Shown one piece after another: positions 36,105-43,854 of a stretch of 64,000 nt of DNA. Origin of the DNA: JALNZU01 sp964463695. GTDB lineage: Bacteria > Bacteroidota > Bacteroidia > Bacteroidales > F082. Location: positions 62,001 through 126,000 of the forward strand of contig CAYXCZ010000001.1 in NCBI GenBank assembly GCA_964463695.1, read 5' to 3'. Under the pieces are notes generated by a model that was not told the DNA's origin, did not search any database, and saw nothing but the letters and a program-made list of their open reading frames with translations. The translations under genes and the position numbers were made by a program. Position 1 is the first letter of the stretch; each line of letters begins with the position of its first letter.

Positions 36105-36117
36105 AAATGTAACATTT
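36105..36117. promoter_or_regulatory. Palindromic operator-like site 1 upstream of OmpA-TPR gene
   Basis: AAATGTAACATTT, an inverted repeat AAATG-N3-CATTT, centred about 97 bases before the predicted transcription start. Confidence 0.45.
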
Positions 36118-36143
36118 AGTTGAAAATAGCGTAAACAGTTGTA

Positions 36144-36156
36144 AAATGTAGCATTT
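36144..36156. promoter_or_regulatory. Palindromic operator-like site 2 upstream of OmpA-TPR gene
   Basis: AAATGTAGCATTT, the same inverted repeat, centred 39 bases after site 1. Flanking GTAAACA upstream and TTGAAA downstream are also repeated, so the two sites look like a duplicated unit. Confidence 0.45.
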
Positions 36157-36170
36157 ATTGAAATAATTTT

Positions 36171-36201
36171 GTTGGATATAGTATTTAAATACCTACTTTT
36201 G
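36171..36201 (+). promoter_or_regulatory. Promoter of the OmpA-TPR gene
   Basis: GTTG at 36171-36174, a 19-base spacer and TACTTTTG at 36194-36201, a close match to the Bacteroidota consensus. Confidence 0.65.
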
Positions 36202-36281
36202 CAATAATTATGTTGGAAAAAATACAATTAAGTTTGAATTTATTGATCAATTAAAATAGTAAAACACCTAATTAATCCGTT

Positions 36282-38783
36282 ATGAAAAAAAATCTTTTAC
36301 TTTCGGCATTCGTTATGATCATGATGCTGGCTTTTATGCCGCTGCATTTTTATGGTCAGGAAAAGGCCAATGAGGCCAAAGCAAAGAAAACAAGCGTTTT
36401 CGACCCATATTTTCACGTCTTTGGAGAAGCAGGGTTAAGTTTGTTCAACGGCGACTTGAACATGTATGGCTTTTTGGCCGACCCTAATCACATGAAATTT
36501 AATGGTGATGTTGGTATTGGCTATCAATTTACTCCCGTTTTTGGTGCCTTTGGTAAAGTAGGATTAGGTTCTTTCGGCGGCGAAAAAGACGCCATAAGAA
36601 ATGGCAAGGTAAGAAATGCCATGATTGATGAAAGCAAATTTCTTGATTTTAGCCTCAATGCTTCATTCAACCTGGTAAATCTTATTGCCGGTTATAACTC
36701 TGACAGAATGTTTTCATTTTCAACTCATCTTGGCTTTGGTCAAATTGACTGGAAAGCACGTGCTGTTGATATGACAACTGAAGTAGCCTTTGATCCGGAA
36801 ATTGGTTATGGCACAAATGATATTGAAGAAGGTTGGACAGGAAGAGCAAATTCCTGGATTGTGCCAATTGGTGCTGAATTGACTTATCGTGCAACTGAAA
36901 AGTTGGATATTTATGCTGATTACACATTGAATTTTTCTGGCACTGACCGCCTGGATGCTTTTGTTGATGATGGTTCAGATGACAGACACTGGGTAGAAGG
37001 CTCTTACGAAGAAGATATCTATGCACATCTTAATTTTGGTTTAAGATACAAATTTATAAGTAGTAGTGTTAAAAGCATGGCTGATAATTTTGGTGATGTT
37101 GTTCTTGAAGCAATGCCAAACCCATTGGAAGAAAGAGGAGATTCAGTTTTGGTTACTATCAAAGGAACCTTCCCTCCAAAATATTTCAAGAAAAATGCTG
37201 TAATGAATTTCACTCCTGTTCTCACCTATGATGGCGGCTCAGTTGCTTTGAAACCGATGAATTTCAAAGGTGAAGCAGTTACTGGCGAAGGCACTCCAGT
37301 TAGTTATGCAAATGGTGGTACATTTACTTACACAGATAAAATCCCATATCATCCAAATTTGAACGTAAGCGAATTGGTTGTAGCTCCTTTGGTTTACCCT
37401 GCAAAATCAATTACAAATACAACCCGCGAAGCAGTAACTGCTAATGAAGCTTATTTTACCGCTCCACAGAGAAAACTTGATGATGGTGTTATTTACACTT
37501 CAAAACGTATCGCTGACAAATTTAAAACATCCACAGCACCTCATGGATATGAAAAAGTAACCATTTTGAACCAAAATGCCAGCATTTACTTCGTTGTTAA
37601 CAAGCATGATTTAGCAATGAATCTTCCTTTAAACAAAAAGGAAGAAAACATGGCTGCTTTGAAAGCTGTTACGAAGAATATGGAAATGGGTTATGCATTG
37701 AAAGATATCTCAATTGCAGGTTGGGCTTCACCTGAAGGGGAAGAAACCTTTAACGAAGGATTATCGGAAAAACGTGCCGGTACAGCAATTGATTACCTCA
37801 ATGGTGAATTCAAAAAGATGTTGAAAAACAAAGACAACACGCTTCCATTCAAAGATGTAAAGGAATTAAACTATGCAAAAAGTGGAAACGGTCCTGATTG
37901 GAATGGTTTCATGGCTGCTGTAGAAGCATCAAGCATTAAGGACAAGAATGCTATCTTAAATGTTGTTCGCTCGTCAAATCCGGCTCAACGTGAACAGGAA
38001 ATCAGAAATATGATTCTTATCTATCCTGAACTTGAAAAAGATATTCTTCCTCCATTGCGTCGCGCCATCATTAATGTTAATTCATTTGAGCCTAAGAAAA
38101 CCGATGACGAAATTGCTAATCTCTCAACAACCGATCCTTCAAAGTTGACTTTGAATGAACTTCTTTATGCTGCTACTCTTACTGAAGATCTCAAGACAAA
38201 ACAATTGGTTTATGCCAGCGCAATGAATCTTCACCCTAAATGTATGAGAGCGGTTTTAAACGCAGCAGAAGTTGAAATTAACCTTGGAAATATTGCCACT
38301 GCAAAAAGCTTATCAGAAAAAGCTCTTTCAATGTCAGATAAATCAGCTGCCGCATATAACAACCTGGCTGTTGTCAACATCATGGAGCGTGATTTCAAAT
38401 CAGCTGAAGTTAACCTCAACAAAGCTAAACAACTTGGTAGTAATGTTGATTACAACACTGGTGTGCTTAACATTTACAAAGGCGACTACAGTAAAGCTGT
38501 TAGCTTAATGAGCGGTGAAAAATGTGATTACAACCTTGGTTTAGCTCAATTGCTTAATAAAGAATATGATGCTGCAAGAAATACCTTAAACTGCAGTCCT
38601 GACAACGCTAAAACTTCATACTTGAAAGCAGTTTTGGGTGCACGCACTGGAAACAATGCTGAAGTATACAGCAATCTTATGAAGGCTGTTAAGGCTCACG
38701 AAGGCTGCAAGAACACAGCAAAGAATGATCGTGAATTCATGAAACTGTTTGGTGAAGCTGACTTCCAGGCTATCGTGAAATAA
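36282..38783 (+). CDS. OmpA-family outer membrane protein with C-terminal TPR repeats
   Basis: 833 residues. A signal peptide (1-26, ending HFYGQ) is followed by a predicted 8-stranded barrel (about 35-260, FHVFGEAGLSLFNGD ... LNFGLRYKF). The linker region (270-425) has beta strands. An OmpA-like peptidoglycan-binding domain follows (about 427-545: ASIYFVVNKHDLAMN, ISIAGWASPEGEETFNEGLSEKRAGTAIDYL). The last ~210 residues are tetratricopeptide repeats (AEVEINLGNIATAKSLSEKALSMSDKSAAAYNNLAVVNI). It is probably an abundant outer-membrane protein that ties the membrane to the cell wall and binds partner proteins through its TPRs. It has its own promoter and a strong terminator. Precise partners are unknown. 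Confidence 0.85.
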   Translation: MKKNLLLSAFVMIMMLAFMPLHFYGQEKANEAKAKKTSVFDPYFHVFGEAGLSLFNGDLNMYGFLADPNHMKFNGDVGIGYQFTPVFGAFGKVGLGSFGGEKDAIRNGKVRNAMIDESKFLDFSLNASFNLVNLIAGYNSDRMFSFSTHLGFGQIDWKARAVDMTTEVAFDPEIGYGTNDIEEGWTGRANSWIVPIGAELTYRATEKLDIYADYTLNFSGTDRLDAFVDDGSDDRHWVEGSYEEDIYAHLNFGLRYKFISSSVKSMADNFGDVVLEAMPNPLEERGDSVLVTIKGTFPPKYFKKNAVMNFTPVLTYDGGSVALKPMNFKGEAVTGEGTPVSYANGGTFTYTDKIPYHPNLNVSELVVAPLVYPAKSITNTTREAVTANEAYFTAPQRKLDDGVIYTSKRIADKFKTSTAPHGYEKVTILNQNASIYFVVNKHDLAMNLPLNKKEENMAALKAVTKNMEMGYALKDISIAGWASPEGEETFNEGLSEKRAGTAIDYLNGEFKKMLKNKDNTLPFKDVKELNYAKSGNGPDWNGFMAAVEASSIKDKNAILNVVRSSNPAQREQEIRNMILIYPELEKDILPPLRRAIINVNSFEPKKTDDEIANLSTTDPSKLTLNELLYAATLTEDLKTKQLVYASAMNLHPKCMRAVLNAAEVEINLGNIATAKSLSEKALSMSDKSAAAYNNLAVVNIMERDFKSAEVNLNKAKQLGSNVDYNTGVLNIYKGDYSKAVSLMSGEKCDYNLGLAQLLNKEYDAARNTLNCSPDNAKTSYLKAVLGARTGNNAEVYSNLMKAVKAHEGCKNTAKNDREFMKLFGEADFQAIVK

Positions 38784-38796
38784 TCGAAATAATATC

Positions 38797-38834
38797 AAAA
38801 AAAAAGCTGGCTTCATGAAGCCAGCTTTTTTTTT
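38797..38834. terminator. Terminator after the OmpA-TPR gene
   Basis: Perfect palindrome AGCTGGCTTCATGAAGCCAGCT (38805-38826) flanked by long A and T runs. It works in both directions and also ends the folK-dNK transcript from the right. Confidence 0.92.
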
Positions 38835-38844
38835 GCTTTATTTT

Positions 38845-39480
38845 TTAAAATGTAATCCGGTGAACACCAAAAGGATAATCACGCGAAATGACATCGATCA
38901 CTGTTTGATAATCGTCAATATTTGAAACAAAATCCAAATGATTGGTGTCAAGAAGTAAAATTCTCATTTCAGGTTGCTGTCGAATGAATTCAAAATAACC
39001 TGATTGTATCTGATCTAGATACTCATCTTTAATATGCTGCTCATAAGAGCGCCCTCTTTTACGAATATTCTCTTGTAATTTATCAACATGCAAATACAAA
39101 TAAACGAGTAAATCTGGTTTAGGAAGTGAAATGTCAATCAATTGAAAAAAACGGTTAAACAAATTGAATTCATCTGGTTGAAGCGTTTTTCTGGCAAAAA
39201 TCAATGACTTTGCAACGTAATAATCTGAAATTATGAAATTCCTGAATAAATCATGTGTCCCTAATTGATCTTTTAACTGCTGAAAACGAGATGCCATAAA
39301 CGACATTTCAAGTGGGAAAGCATATTTATCCTGGTCTTCATAGAATTTAGGCAGAAATGCATTGTCTTCAAATTGTTCTAAAATCAATTTCGCATTGAAA
39401 TCCTGAGAAATACGTGTTGCCAGAGATGTTTTGCCAGCTCCAATTGTTCCTTCTATAGCTATGAATTGATAAGGTATCAT
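38845..39480 (-). CDS. Deoxynucleoside kinase
   Basis: 211 residues with Walker A GTIGAGKTSL near 11-20, the LEQFEDNAFLPKFYED segment, the ISDYYVAKS (DRS-like) motif near 85-93, and the lid KRGRSYEQ near 140. This pattern belongs to the bacterial dAK/dGK deoxynucleoside kinase family, which phosphorylates deoxyadenosine or deoxyguanosine (and sometimes others) for salvage. Cytoplasmic. The gene follows folK by 14 bases on the same strand, so they are probably co-transcribed. Exact base preference cannot be read from the sequence. Confidence 0.85.
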   Translation of the reverse strand: MIPYQFIAIEGTIGAGKTSLATRISQDFNAKLILEQFEDNAFLPKFYEDQDKYAFPLEMSFMASRFQQLKDQLGTHDLFRNFIISDYYVAKSLIFARKTLQPDEFNLFNRFFQLIDISLPKPDLLVYLYLHVDKLQENIRKRGRSYEQHIKDEYLDQIQSGYFEFIRQQPEMRILLLDTNHLDFVSNIDDYQTVIDVISRDYPFGVHRITF

Positions 39481-39494
39481 ATAGTATTGTAAAT

Positions 39495-40004
39495 CTAATC
39501 GTTCGCAGAACTTTTCAAAATGCGAACAGATGATGCATCATTTAACATTTTCAACATCTCTTCGTTCGTAAGTTTTAGAACTGGGTGCAGATATGTTGGA
39601 GCGATCTCACACAAAGGCTCTAACACGAACTTGCGCAGATGCAATCGTGGATGAGGGACAATTATTTGTTGTTCATCAGCAATCAATGATCCATAATAAA
39701 GGATATCCAAATCTATTGTTCTTGATTGGTAACCACCAACACCTGCCCTAACTCTTCCCAAATCAAATTCAATTTTTAATAACGTATTTAGTAAAGAAAA
39801 AGGATCAATAGAGGTAGAAATCATAACAACCTGGTTATAGAAAGAAGTTTGGCTTTCAAATCCCCATGGTTCGGTTTCAAATATTGAGGAAACTTTTAGT
39901 AAACTACCGCATGTGCTATTAATACGTTCGCGTGCCATTTTCAAAAACATCAAACGATCGCCCAGATTCGAACCTAAAGAAATAAAAACATGTGTGCTGT
40001 CCAT
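39495..40004 (-). CDS. folK: 2-amino-4-hydroxy-6-hydroxymethyldihydropteridine pyrophosphokinase
   Basis: 169 residues starting at MDSTHVFISLGSNLGDR, the usual HPPK beginning; the reading frame is open further upstream but overlaps a promoter-like element. Family motifs: SLGSNLGD near 9-16, ETEPWGFESQTSFYNQV near 44-60, the signature SRTIDLDILYYG near 94-105 and PHPRLHLRKFVLEPL near 116-130. It attaches pyrophosphate to 6-hydroxymethyl-dihydropterin in folate synthesis. A TAACTTTG -7-like sequence ends only 5 bases before the ATG (40017-40010, minus strand), suggesting a nearly leaderless transcript. Confidence 0.93.
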   Translation of the reverse strand: MDSTHVFISLGSNLGDRLMFLKMARERINSTCGSLLKVSSIFETEPWGFESQTSFYNQVVMISTSIDPFSLLNTLLKIEFDLGRVRAGVGGYQSRTIDLDILYYGSLIADEQQIIVPHPRLHLRKFVLEPLCEIAPTYLHPVLKLTNEEMLKMLNDASSVRILKSSAND

Positions 40005-40109
40005 CGCTGCAAAGTTACACGATCGCCCCCGATTGAACATTGATTATCATAAGAAATAATCAACACTCCTAAAAAAACGCAAAATAATTAATGGAATTAG
40101 GCAGAATGT

Positions 40110-40862
40110 TTAATCAAAAAGGACAAATGTAGATTTCTTTGGAGGAATATATCCTTCAAAAATAAGTGAAATTAGGCGTTCCAATTTCTGGTCATAGAGT
40201 GGGTCAGTAGCCCATTTTCCAGTAAGATGTTGTATCTCGGTAGCGCTCCCGCGTGGGATGCGTCCAAAGCGATCATCAACTTTTTTTGTATTCAAACTAT
40301 CTGTTGATGCATAAGCCTTTAAGTGCTGAATATGTGCTCTGACGCCATCTTCAACAGAGGAAAAACTCAAACCCGGAACACCATTTCCGAATGCCCCTAA
40401 ACCGCAAAAATTATTCTGGATCTTCCTTACATCGCCAGTAAACTTCAAATATCCGGTCTCTAAGAGCATTTGCGCAAAAGCAATATCATGATTGACGCCT
40501 TCAATCGAGGCTTCTTTGACATAAAGATCAGCGATTAATTCCACTTCTGTTACCTCCAGCTTACTGTTATTAAGCCACAAAAAACTGATCATACGCTCTT
40601 TGGGCAATAAGCCCTTTGTCATTATTTTTTTTGGAAGTTCAAATTTGGAAGGATTTACATACCTTTTACCATAATCGGTTGAAATAGTAACACTTTTAAT
40701 ATCGGAAGGAGGTAATGCAAAACCGGGAGGAAGAGTAAGTCCATGCGAAATAATATTCAGGGTGTCACCATCAGGATTAAAATTACTCCCGGCACCTAAC
40801 CGGTATGAAACACTTCCAAAAAGTGTTAATATGATGAAAGACCAGATAATCTTATTTGGCAT
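40110..40862 (-). CDS. Exported glucosaminidase (peptidoglycan hydrolase)
   Basis: 250 residues with a signal peptide or N-terminal anchor (MPNKIIWSFIILTLFGSVSY). The C-terminal half (about 110-245) matches the GH73/FlgJ-like mannosyl-glycoprotein endo-beta-N-acetylglucosaminidase domain: DIAFAQMLLETGYLKF with the catalytic glutamate, NNFCGLGAFG, FSSVEDGVRAHIQHLKAYAS, and LTGKWATDPLYDQKLERLISLI. It should cut glycan strands of the cell wall in the periplasm. The N-terminal half has no domain I recognise. Not clearly in an operon: it lies 105 bases upstream of folK on the same strand. Confidence 0.82.
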   Translation of the reverse strand: MPNKIIWSFIILTLFGSVSYRLGAGSNFNPDGDTLNIISHGLTLPPGFALPPSDIKSVTISTDYGKRYVNPSKFELPKKIMTKGLLPKERMISFLWLNNSKLEVTEVELIADLYVKEASIEGVNHDIAFAQMLLETGYLKFTGDVRKIQNNFCGLGAFGNGVPGLSFSSVEDGVRAHIQHLKAYASTDSLNTKKVDDRFGRIPRGSATEIQHLTGKWATDPLYDQKLERLISLIFEGYIPPKKSTFVLFD

Positions 40863-41142
40863 TGGATAACCTACAGCTTTTTAACTTTCCAAAAGTCGGC
40901 CTTTTTACTTAACAAAAAACAAAAATCAAGGTTGATTTATCGACAATTTTTTGTTAATATCGTACAATAATTTATTGTCCGTTTATGAACATTTACTGCT
41001 CTAATCCGTTCATAATTATGAGTAGTGAAGACAGTTGTAAAATATATTAATTTGTTGTTAATTAGATTATTATGAATAATTGCACGATTTATGTTTTACA
41101 AATATTCAAATTTCAGCACACTTAAATCAATATCTACACATT

Positions 41143-42921
41143 ATGAAACAGTTTTTTAAATTTATGTTCGCCTCGTTTGCAGGCACCCTCTTAACCCTTT
41201 TGGTGTTATTATTCATTTTTATTGGAATGATTTCAGCCTTGGTATCAATGTCGGAAAATGAACAAGTAAATCTTAAACCAAACACTGTTTTGGTAGCTGA
41301 TTTCTCAGTTCCTATTTCCGATCGTAGCCCTAAAAATCCATTTGAGAACTTTGATTTTGGAAGCTTCAAATCGAACAACCCATTGGGAATGAATGATGTT
41401 TTGAGAAACATCGAAAAAGCAAGTAAAGATCCGAATATCGCAGGAATGTATCTTGACCTTTCTGAAATCAACAGTGGAATGGCCAATATGCAAGAAATAA
41501 GAGAGAAGCTGATCGAATTTAAAGCCTCTGGTAAATGGATTGTAAGTTATGCAGAAGGCTACAGTCAGGGAGCTTATTTTCTTGCATCTGTTTCGGATGA
41601 GATTTACCTTAATCCACAAGGAATGATCATGTTTAAAGGTCTTTATACACAGCTGACCTTTCTTAAAAACATGCTTGAAAAGATTGAGGTAGAAGCTCAG
41701 ATTATTCGTGGCCCAAACAATCAGTTCAAAAGCGCTGTTGAACCATTAATGTATGATAAGATGAGTGAAGCTAACCGGATTCAAACCGAAAAACTGTTGA
41801 ATTCGGCATGGAATGAGATGCTTACATCAATTAGTGAATCAAGAAAAATCAGCAAAGATGTTTTGAATTCGATTGCCGACGAACTTACAGTAACCAATGC
41901 AAAAAAAGCCTTAGAAGTGCGATTTGTTGACGGACTTGTTTATAAAGATGAGATTCTTGCAAAGTTAAGAGAGAAAACCGGAGTGACAGAGAAAGACAAA
42001 ATTGAGGAAGTCACCCTTGCAAAATACACCAATGCAAAAGTTGGAGAGCCCTCAAAAAGCAGAAATAAAATTGCTGTCATATATGCTGTTGGAAGCATTG
42101 AGAGTGGCGATGGATCAGAAACCACAATCGGATCAGAAGAATTATCGAAAACCATTCGCAAAGCACGTGAAGATGACAATATCAAAGCAATTGTAATGCG
42201 TGTGAATTCACCCGGAGGAAGTGCATTAGCTTCTGAAATAATCAGAAGAGAAGTTGAGCTTGCTAAAAATGCAAAACCTTTTGTTGTCTCGATGGGTAAC
42301 GTTGCTGCTTCAGGAGGGTATTGGATTTCGACAAATGCAGATTATATTTTTGCCGATCCAACAACTATCACCGGATCAATCGGGGTGTTTGGTGTCATCC
42401 CAAATATGAAAAAGCTGTTTAACAACAAATTTGGTATCACTTTTGACAAAGCAATGACCAATAAAAATTCAGACTATATTGATGTAATGGAACCACTTAG
42501 CCCATTCCAGCAGGCAAAAATTCAAGAAGAGGTGGTTCAAATTTATGATAATTTCACTGCTTTGGTAGCCAACACACGCAATCTTCGTCAAACCTATGTT
42601 GACAGTATTGGACAAGGACGTGTATGGACTGGAACTGATGCACTTGAAATAGGTTTAGTTGATGCACTTGGCGGTTTAGAAAAAGCAATTGCATATGCAG
42701 CTGAAAAGGCAGAAATTGCCGGGGATTACAAATTAACTGAAATGCCTGTTCAGAAAGATCCATTTCAACAAATTATAGAAGAAATGGGAGGACAAACACG
42801 CACAAAGGCTTTGCTAAAAGAAGAGTTAGGTGAATACTACAATTACATTGAGTTTATCCATTCTGTCTCAGAAATGAAAGGTGTACAAGCAAGAATGCCT
42901 TTCTATATTGACATTCAATAA
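41143..42921 (+). CDS. sppA: Signal peptide peptidase SppA (67K type)
   Basis: 592 residues from the ATG giving MKQFFKFMFASFAG; a start 21 codons upstream is less likely. One N-terminal transmembrane helix (about 12-33) anchors it to the inner membrane facing the periplasm. It has two tandem protease domains, as in E. coli SppA. The catalytic lysine is Lys196 (NQFKSAVEP) in the N-terminal domain and the nucleophile is Ser390 (VAASGGYW) in the C-terminal domain; MRVNSPGGSALASE precedes it. It degrades cleaved signal peptides and other membrane peptides. A bidirectional terminator follows. Confidence 0.94.
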   Translation: MKQFFKFMFASFAGTLLTLLVLLFIFIGMISALVSMSENEQVNLKPNTVLVADFSVPISDRSPKNPFENFDFGSFKSNNPLGMNDVLRNIEKASKDPNIAGMYLDLSEINSGMANMQEIREKLIEFKASGKWIVSYAEGYSQGAYFLASVSDEIYLNPQGMIMFKGLYTQLTFLKNMLEKIEVEAQIIRGPNNQFKSAVEPLMYDKMSEANRIQTEKLLNSAWNEMLTSISESRKISKDVLNSIADELTVTNAKKALEVRFVDGLVYKDEILAKLREKTGVTEKDKIEEVTLAKYTNAKVGEPSKSRNKIAVIYAVGSIESGDGSETTIGSEELSKTIRKAREDDNIKAIVMRVNSPGGSALASEIIRREVELAKNAKPFVVSMGNVAASGGYWISTNADYIFADPTTITGSIGVFGVIPNMKKLFNNKFGITFDKAMTNKNSDYIDVMEPLSPFQQAKIQEEVVQIYDNFTALVANTRNLRQTYVDSIGQGRVWTGTDALEIGLVDALGGLEKAIAYAAEKAEIAGDYKLTEMPVQKDPFQQIIEEMGGQTRTKALLKEELGEYYNYIEFIHSVSEMKGVQARMPFYIDIQ

Positions 42922-42936
42922 TTTATCAAATTAAAT

Positions 42937-42965
42937 AAAAAAAGGCGGGGATCCCGCCTTTTTTT
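42937..42965. terminator. Bidirectional terminator after sppA
   Basis: Stem AAAAAAAGGCGGG / CCCGCCTTTTTTT (42937-42949 with 42953-42965) and a 3-base loop. It separates sppA from the convergent acid phosphatase gene. Confidence 0.88.
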
Positions 42966-42969
42966 ATTT

Positions 42970-43782
42970 CTAAAAACCTTTCAGAAGCACTTTGAGCGTA
43001 TCTGACAATGCCTGAGGAGACAAGCTCTGATTATAGCCTGGCAAAGCATCCACCCAACTGCCATAAGCAGCATTGGGCAATACAATCCAACGATCACCAA
43101 ATAAATGTTTGTTGTCAATGGTATTATTCATTCGTTTGGTTGCGTCGGTCACTTCAAAAATGGCGTCAAAATCACCCAGATTATCACCAACAAGCATAAT
43201 TACTTCAAACTTTTCCTTTATTAGCGCCCTTCTGCTCTCCTTCTCCGTTGAAGATTGTCTGAGTAAAACATGATCAGTGTCAGCAAAAGGCAGCTGCTTG
43301 TCCTTTAAATTCCTTATTGTAGCTTCTTTAAAAGTTTCTTTTCTATTACTAACATAAAAGATCTCTACTCCCAAATCACTCGCTTTTTGAAGAAAAGAGA
43401 CAACGCCTGCAAGTGGTTCTGCATCAGCTTTTTCCATCCATTCGGCCCACTGTACAGGATAGCCAAAATCACCTTTTATTGCGGCAGCCTGATAAGGAAT
43501 ATTATCCAGAACAGTCTCGTCAATATCCAAAATAATGGCGAGAGGTTTATCATAGCTTTTTTCAAGTGATTGTTTCAGCCTTAGATCCGCTAATGTATAT
43601 GCCTGATAACACAGGGCTTTATACTCAGCTGCAAATTGTTGATAAAGTGTGGCATATAAGGCTGGATGTGCTCCATTAACTTGATGATTAACACTCGTTT
43701 TTTGAGATGTACCGCAGGCAGAAACAAAAGCAGCAAAAAACGTAACTGTGATAAAGAAATGTGTAATTTTTTTCATATTCAT
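42970..43782 (-). CDS. HAD-family acid phosphatase lipoprotein (e(P4)/class C type)
   Basis: 270 residues. Lipoprotein signal with cysteine 23 (FVSAC). The HAD motifs are present: motif 1 IILDIDETVLDN (Asp86, Asp88), motif 2 FYVSNRKE, a motif 3 lysine in the RRALIKEKFEVIMLVGDN stretch, and motif 4 GDNLGDFD. The family of outer-membrane 5'-nucleotidase, lipoprotein e(P4), removes phosphate from NMN and other nucleotides outside the cytoplasm. ATG at codon 3 is an alternative start. The gene is convergent with sppA and followed by the shared terminator. Confidence 0.9.
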   Translation of the reverse strand: MNMKKITHFFITVTFFAAFVSACGTSQKTSVNHQVNGAHPALYATLYQQFAAEYKALCYQAYTLADLRLKQSLEKSYDKPLAIILDIDETVLDNIPYQAAAIKGDFGYPVQWAEWMEKADAEPLAGVVSFLQKASDLGVEIFYVSNRKETFKEATIRNLKDKQLPFADTDHVLLRQSSTEKESRRALIKEKFEVIMLVGDNLGDFDAIFEVTDATKRMNNTIDNKHLFGDRWIVLPNAAYGSWVDALPGYNQSLSPQALSDTLKVLLKGF

Positions 43783-43801
43783 GTTTTGATGATGCGAAAA
43801 T

Positions 43802-43832
43802 AAAAAAAGCCGGACGAAAATCCGACTTTTTT
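43802..43832 (-). terminator. Terminator after nifJ
   Basis: AAAAAAAGCCGGA (43802-43814) pairs with TCCGACTTTTTT (43821-43832) with one mismatch; a T-run is present in the direction of nifJ transcription. Confidence 0.7.
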
Positions 43833-43854
43833 AGATAGTTTTCACAAAGACTTA

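Larger units (their letters stand above)
35972..36281. other. Long upstream region of the OmpA-TPR gene
   Basis: 310 AT-rich bases without a gene. It contains two palindromic near-repeats (36105-36117 and 36144-36156) followed by a clear promoter (36171-36201) and an untranslated leader of about 70 bases. The layout suggests activator sites upstream of the promoter. Confidence 0.6.
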
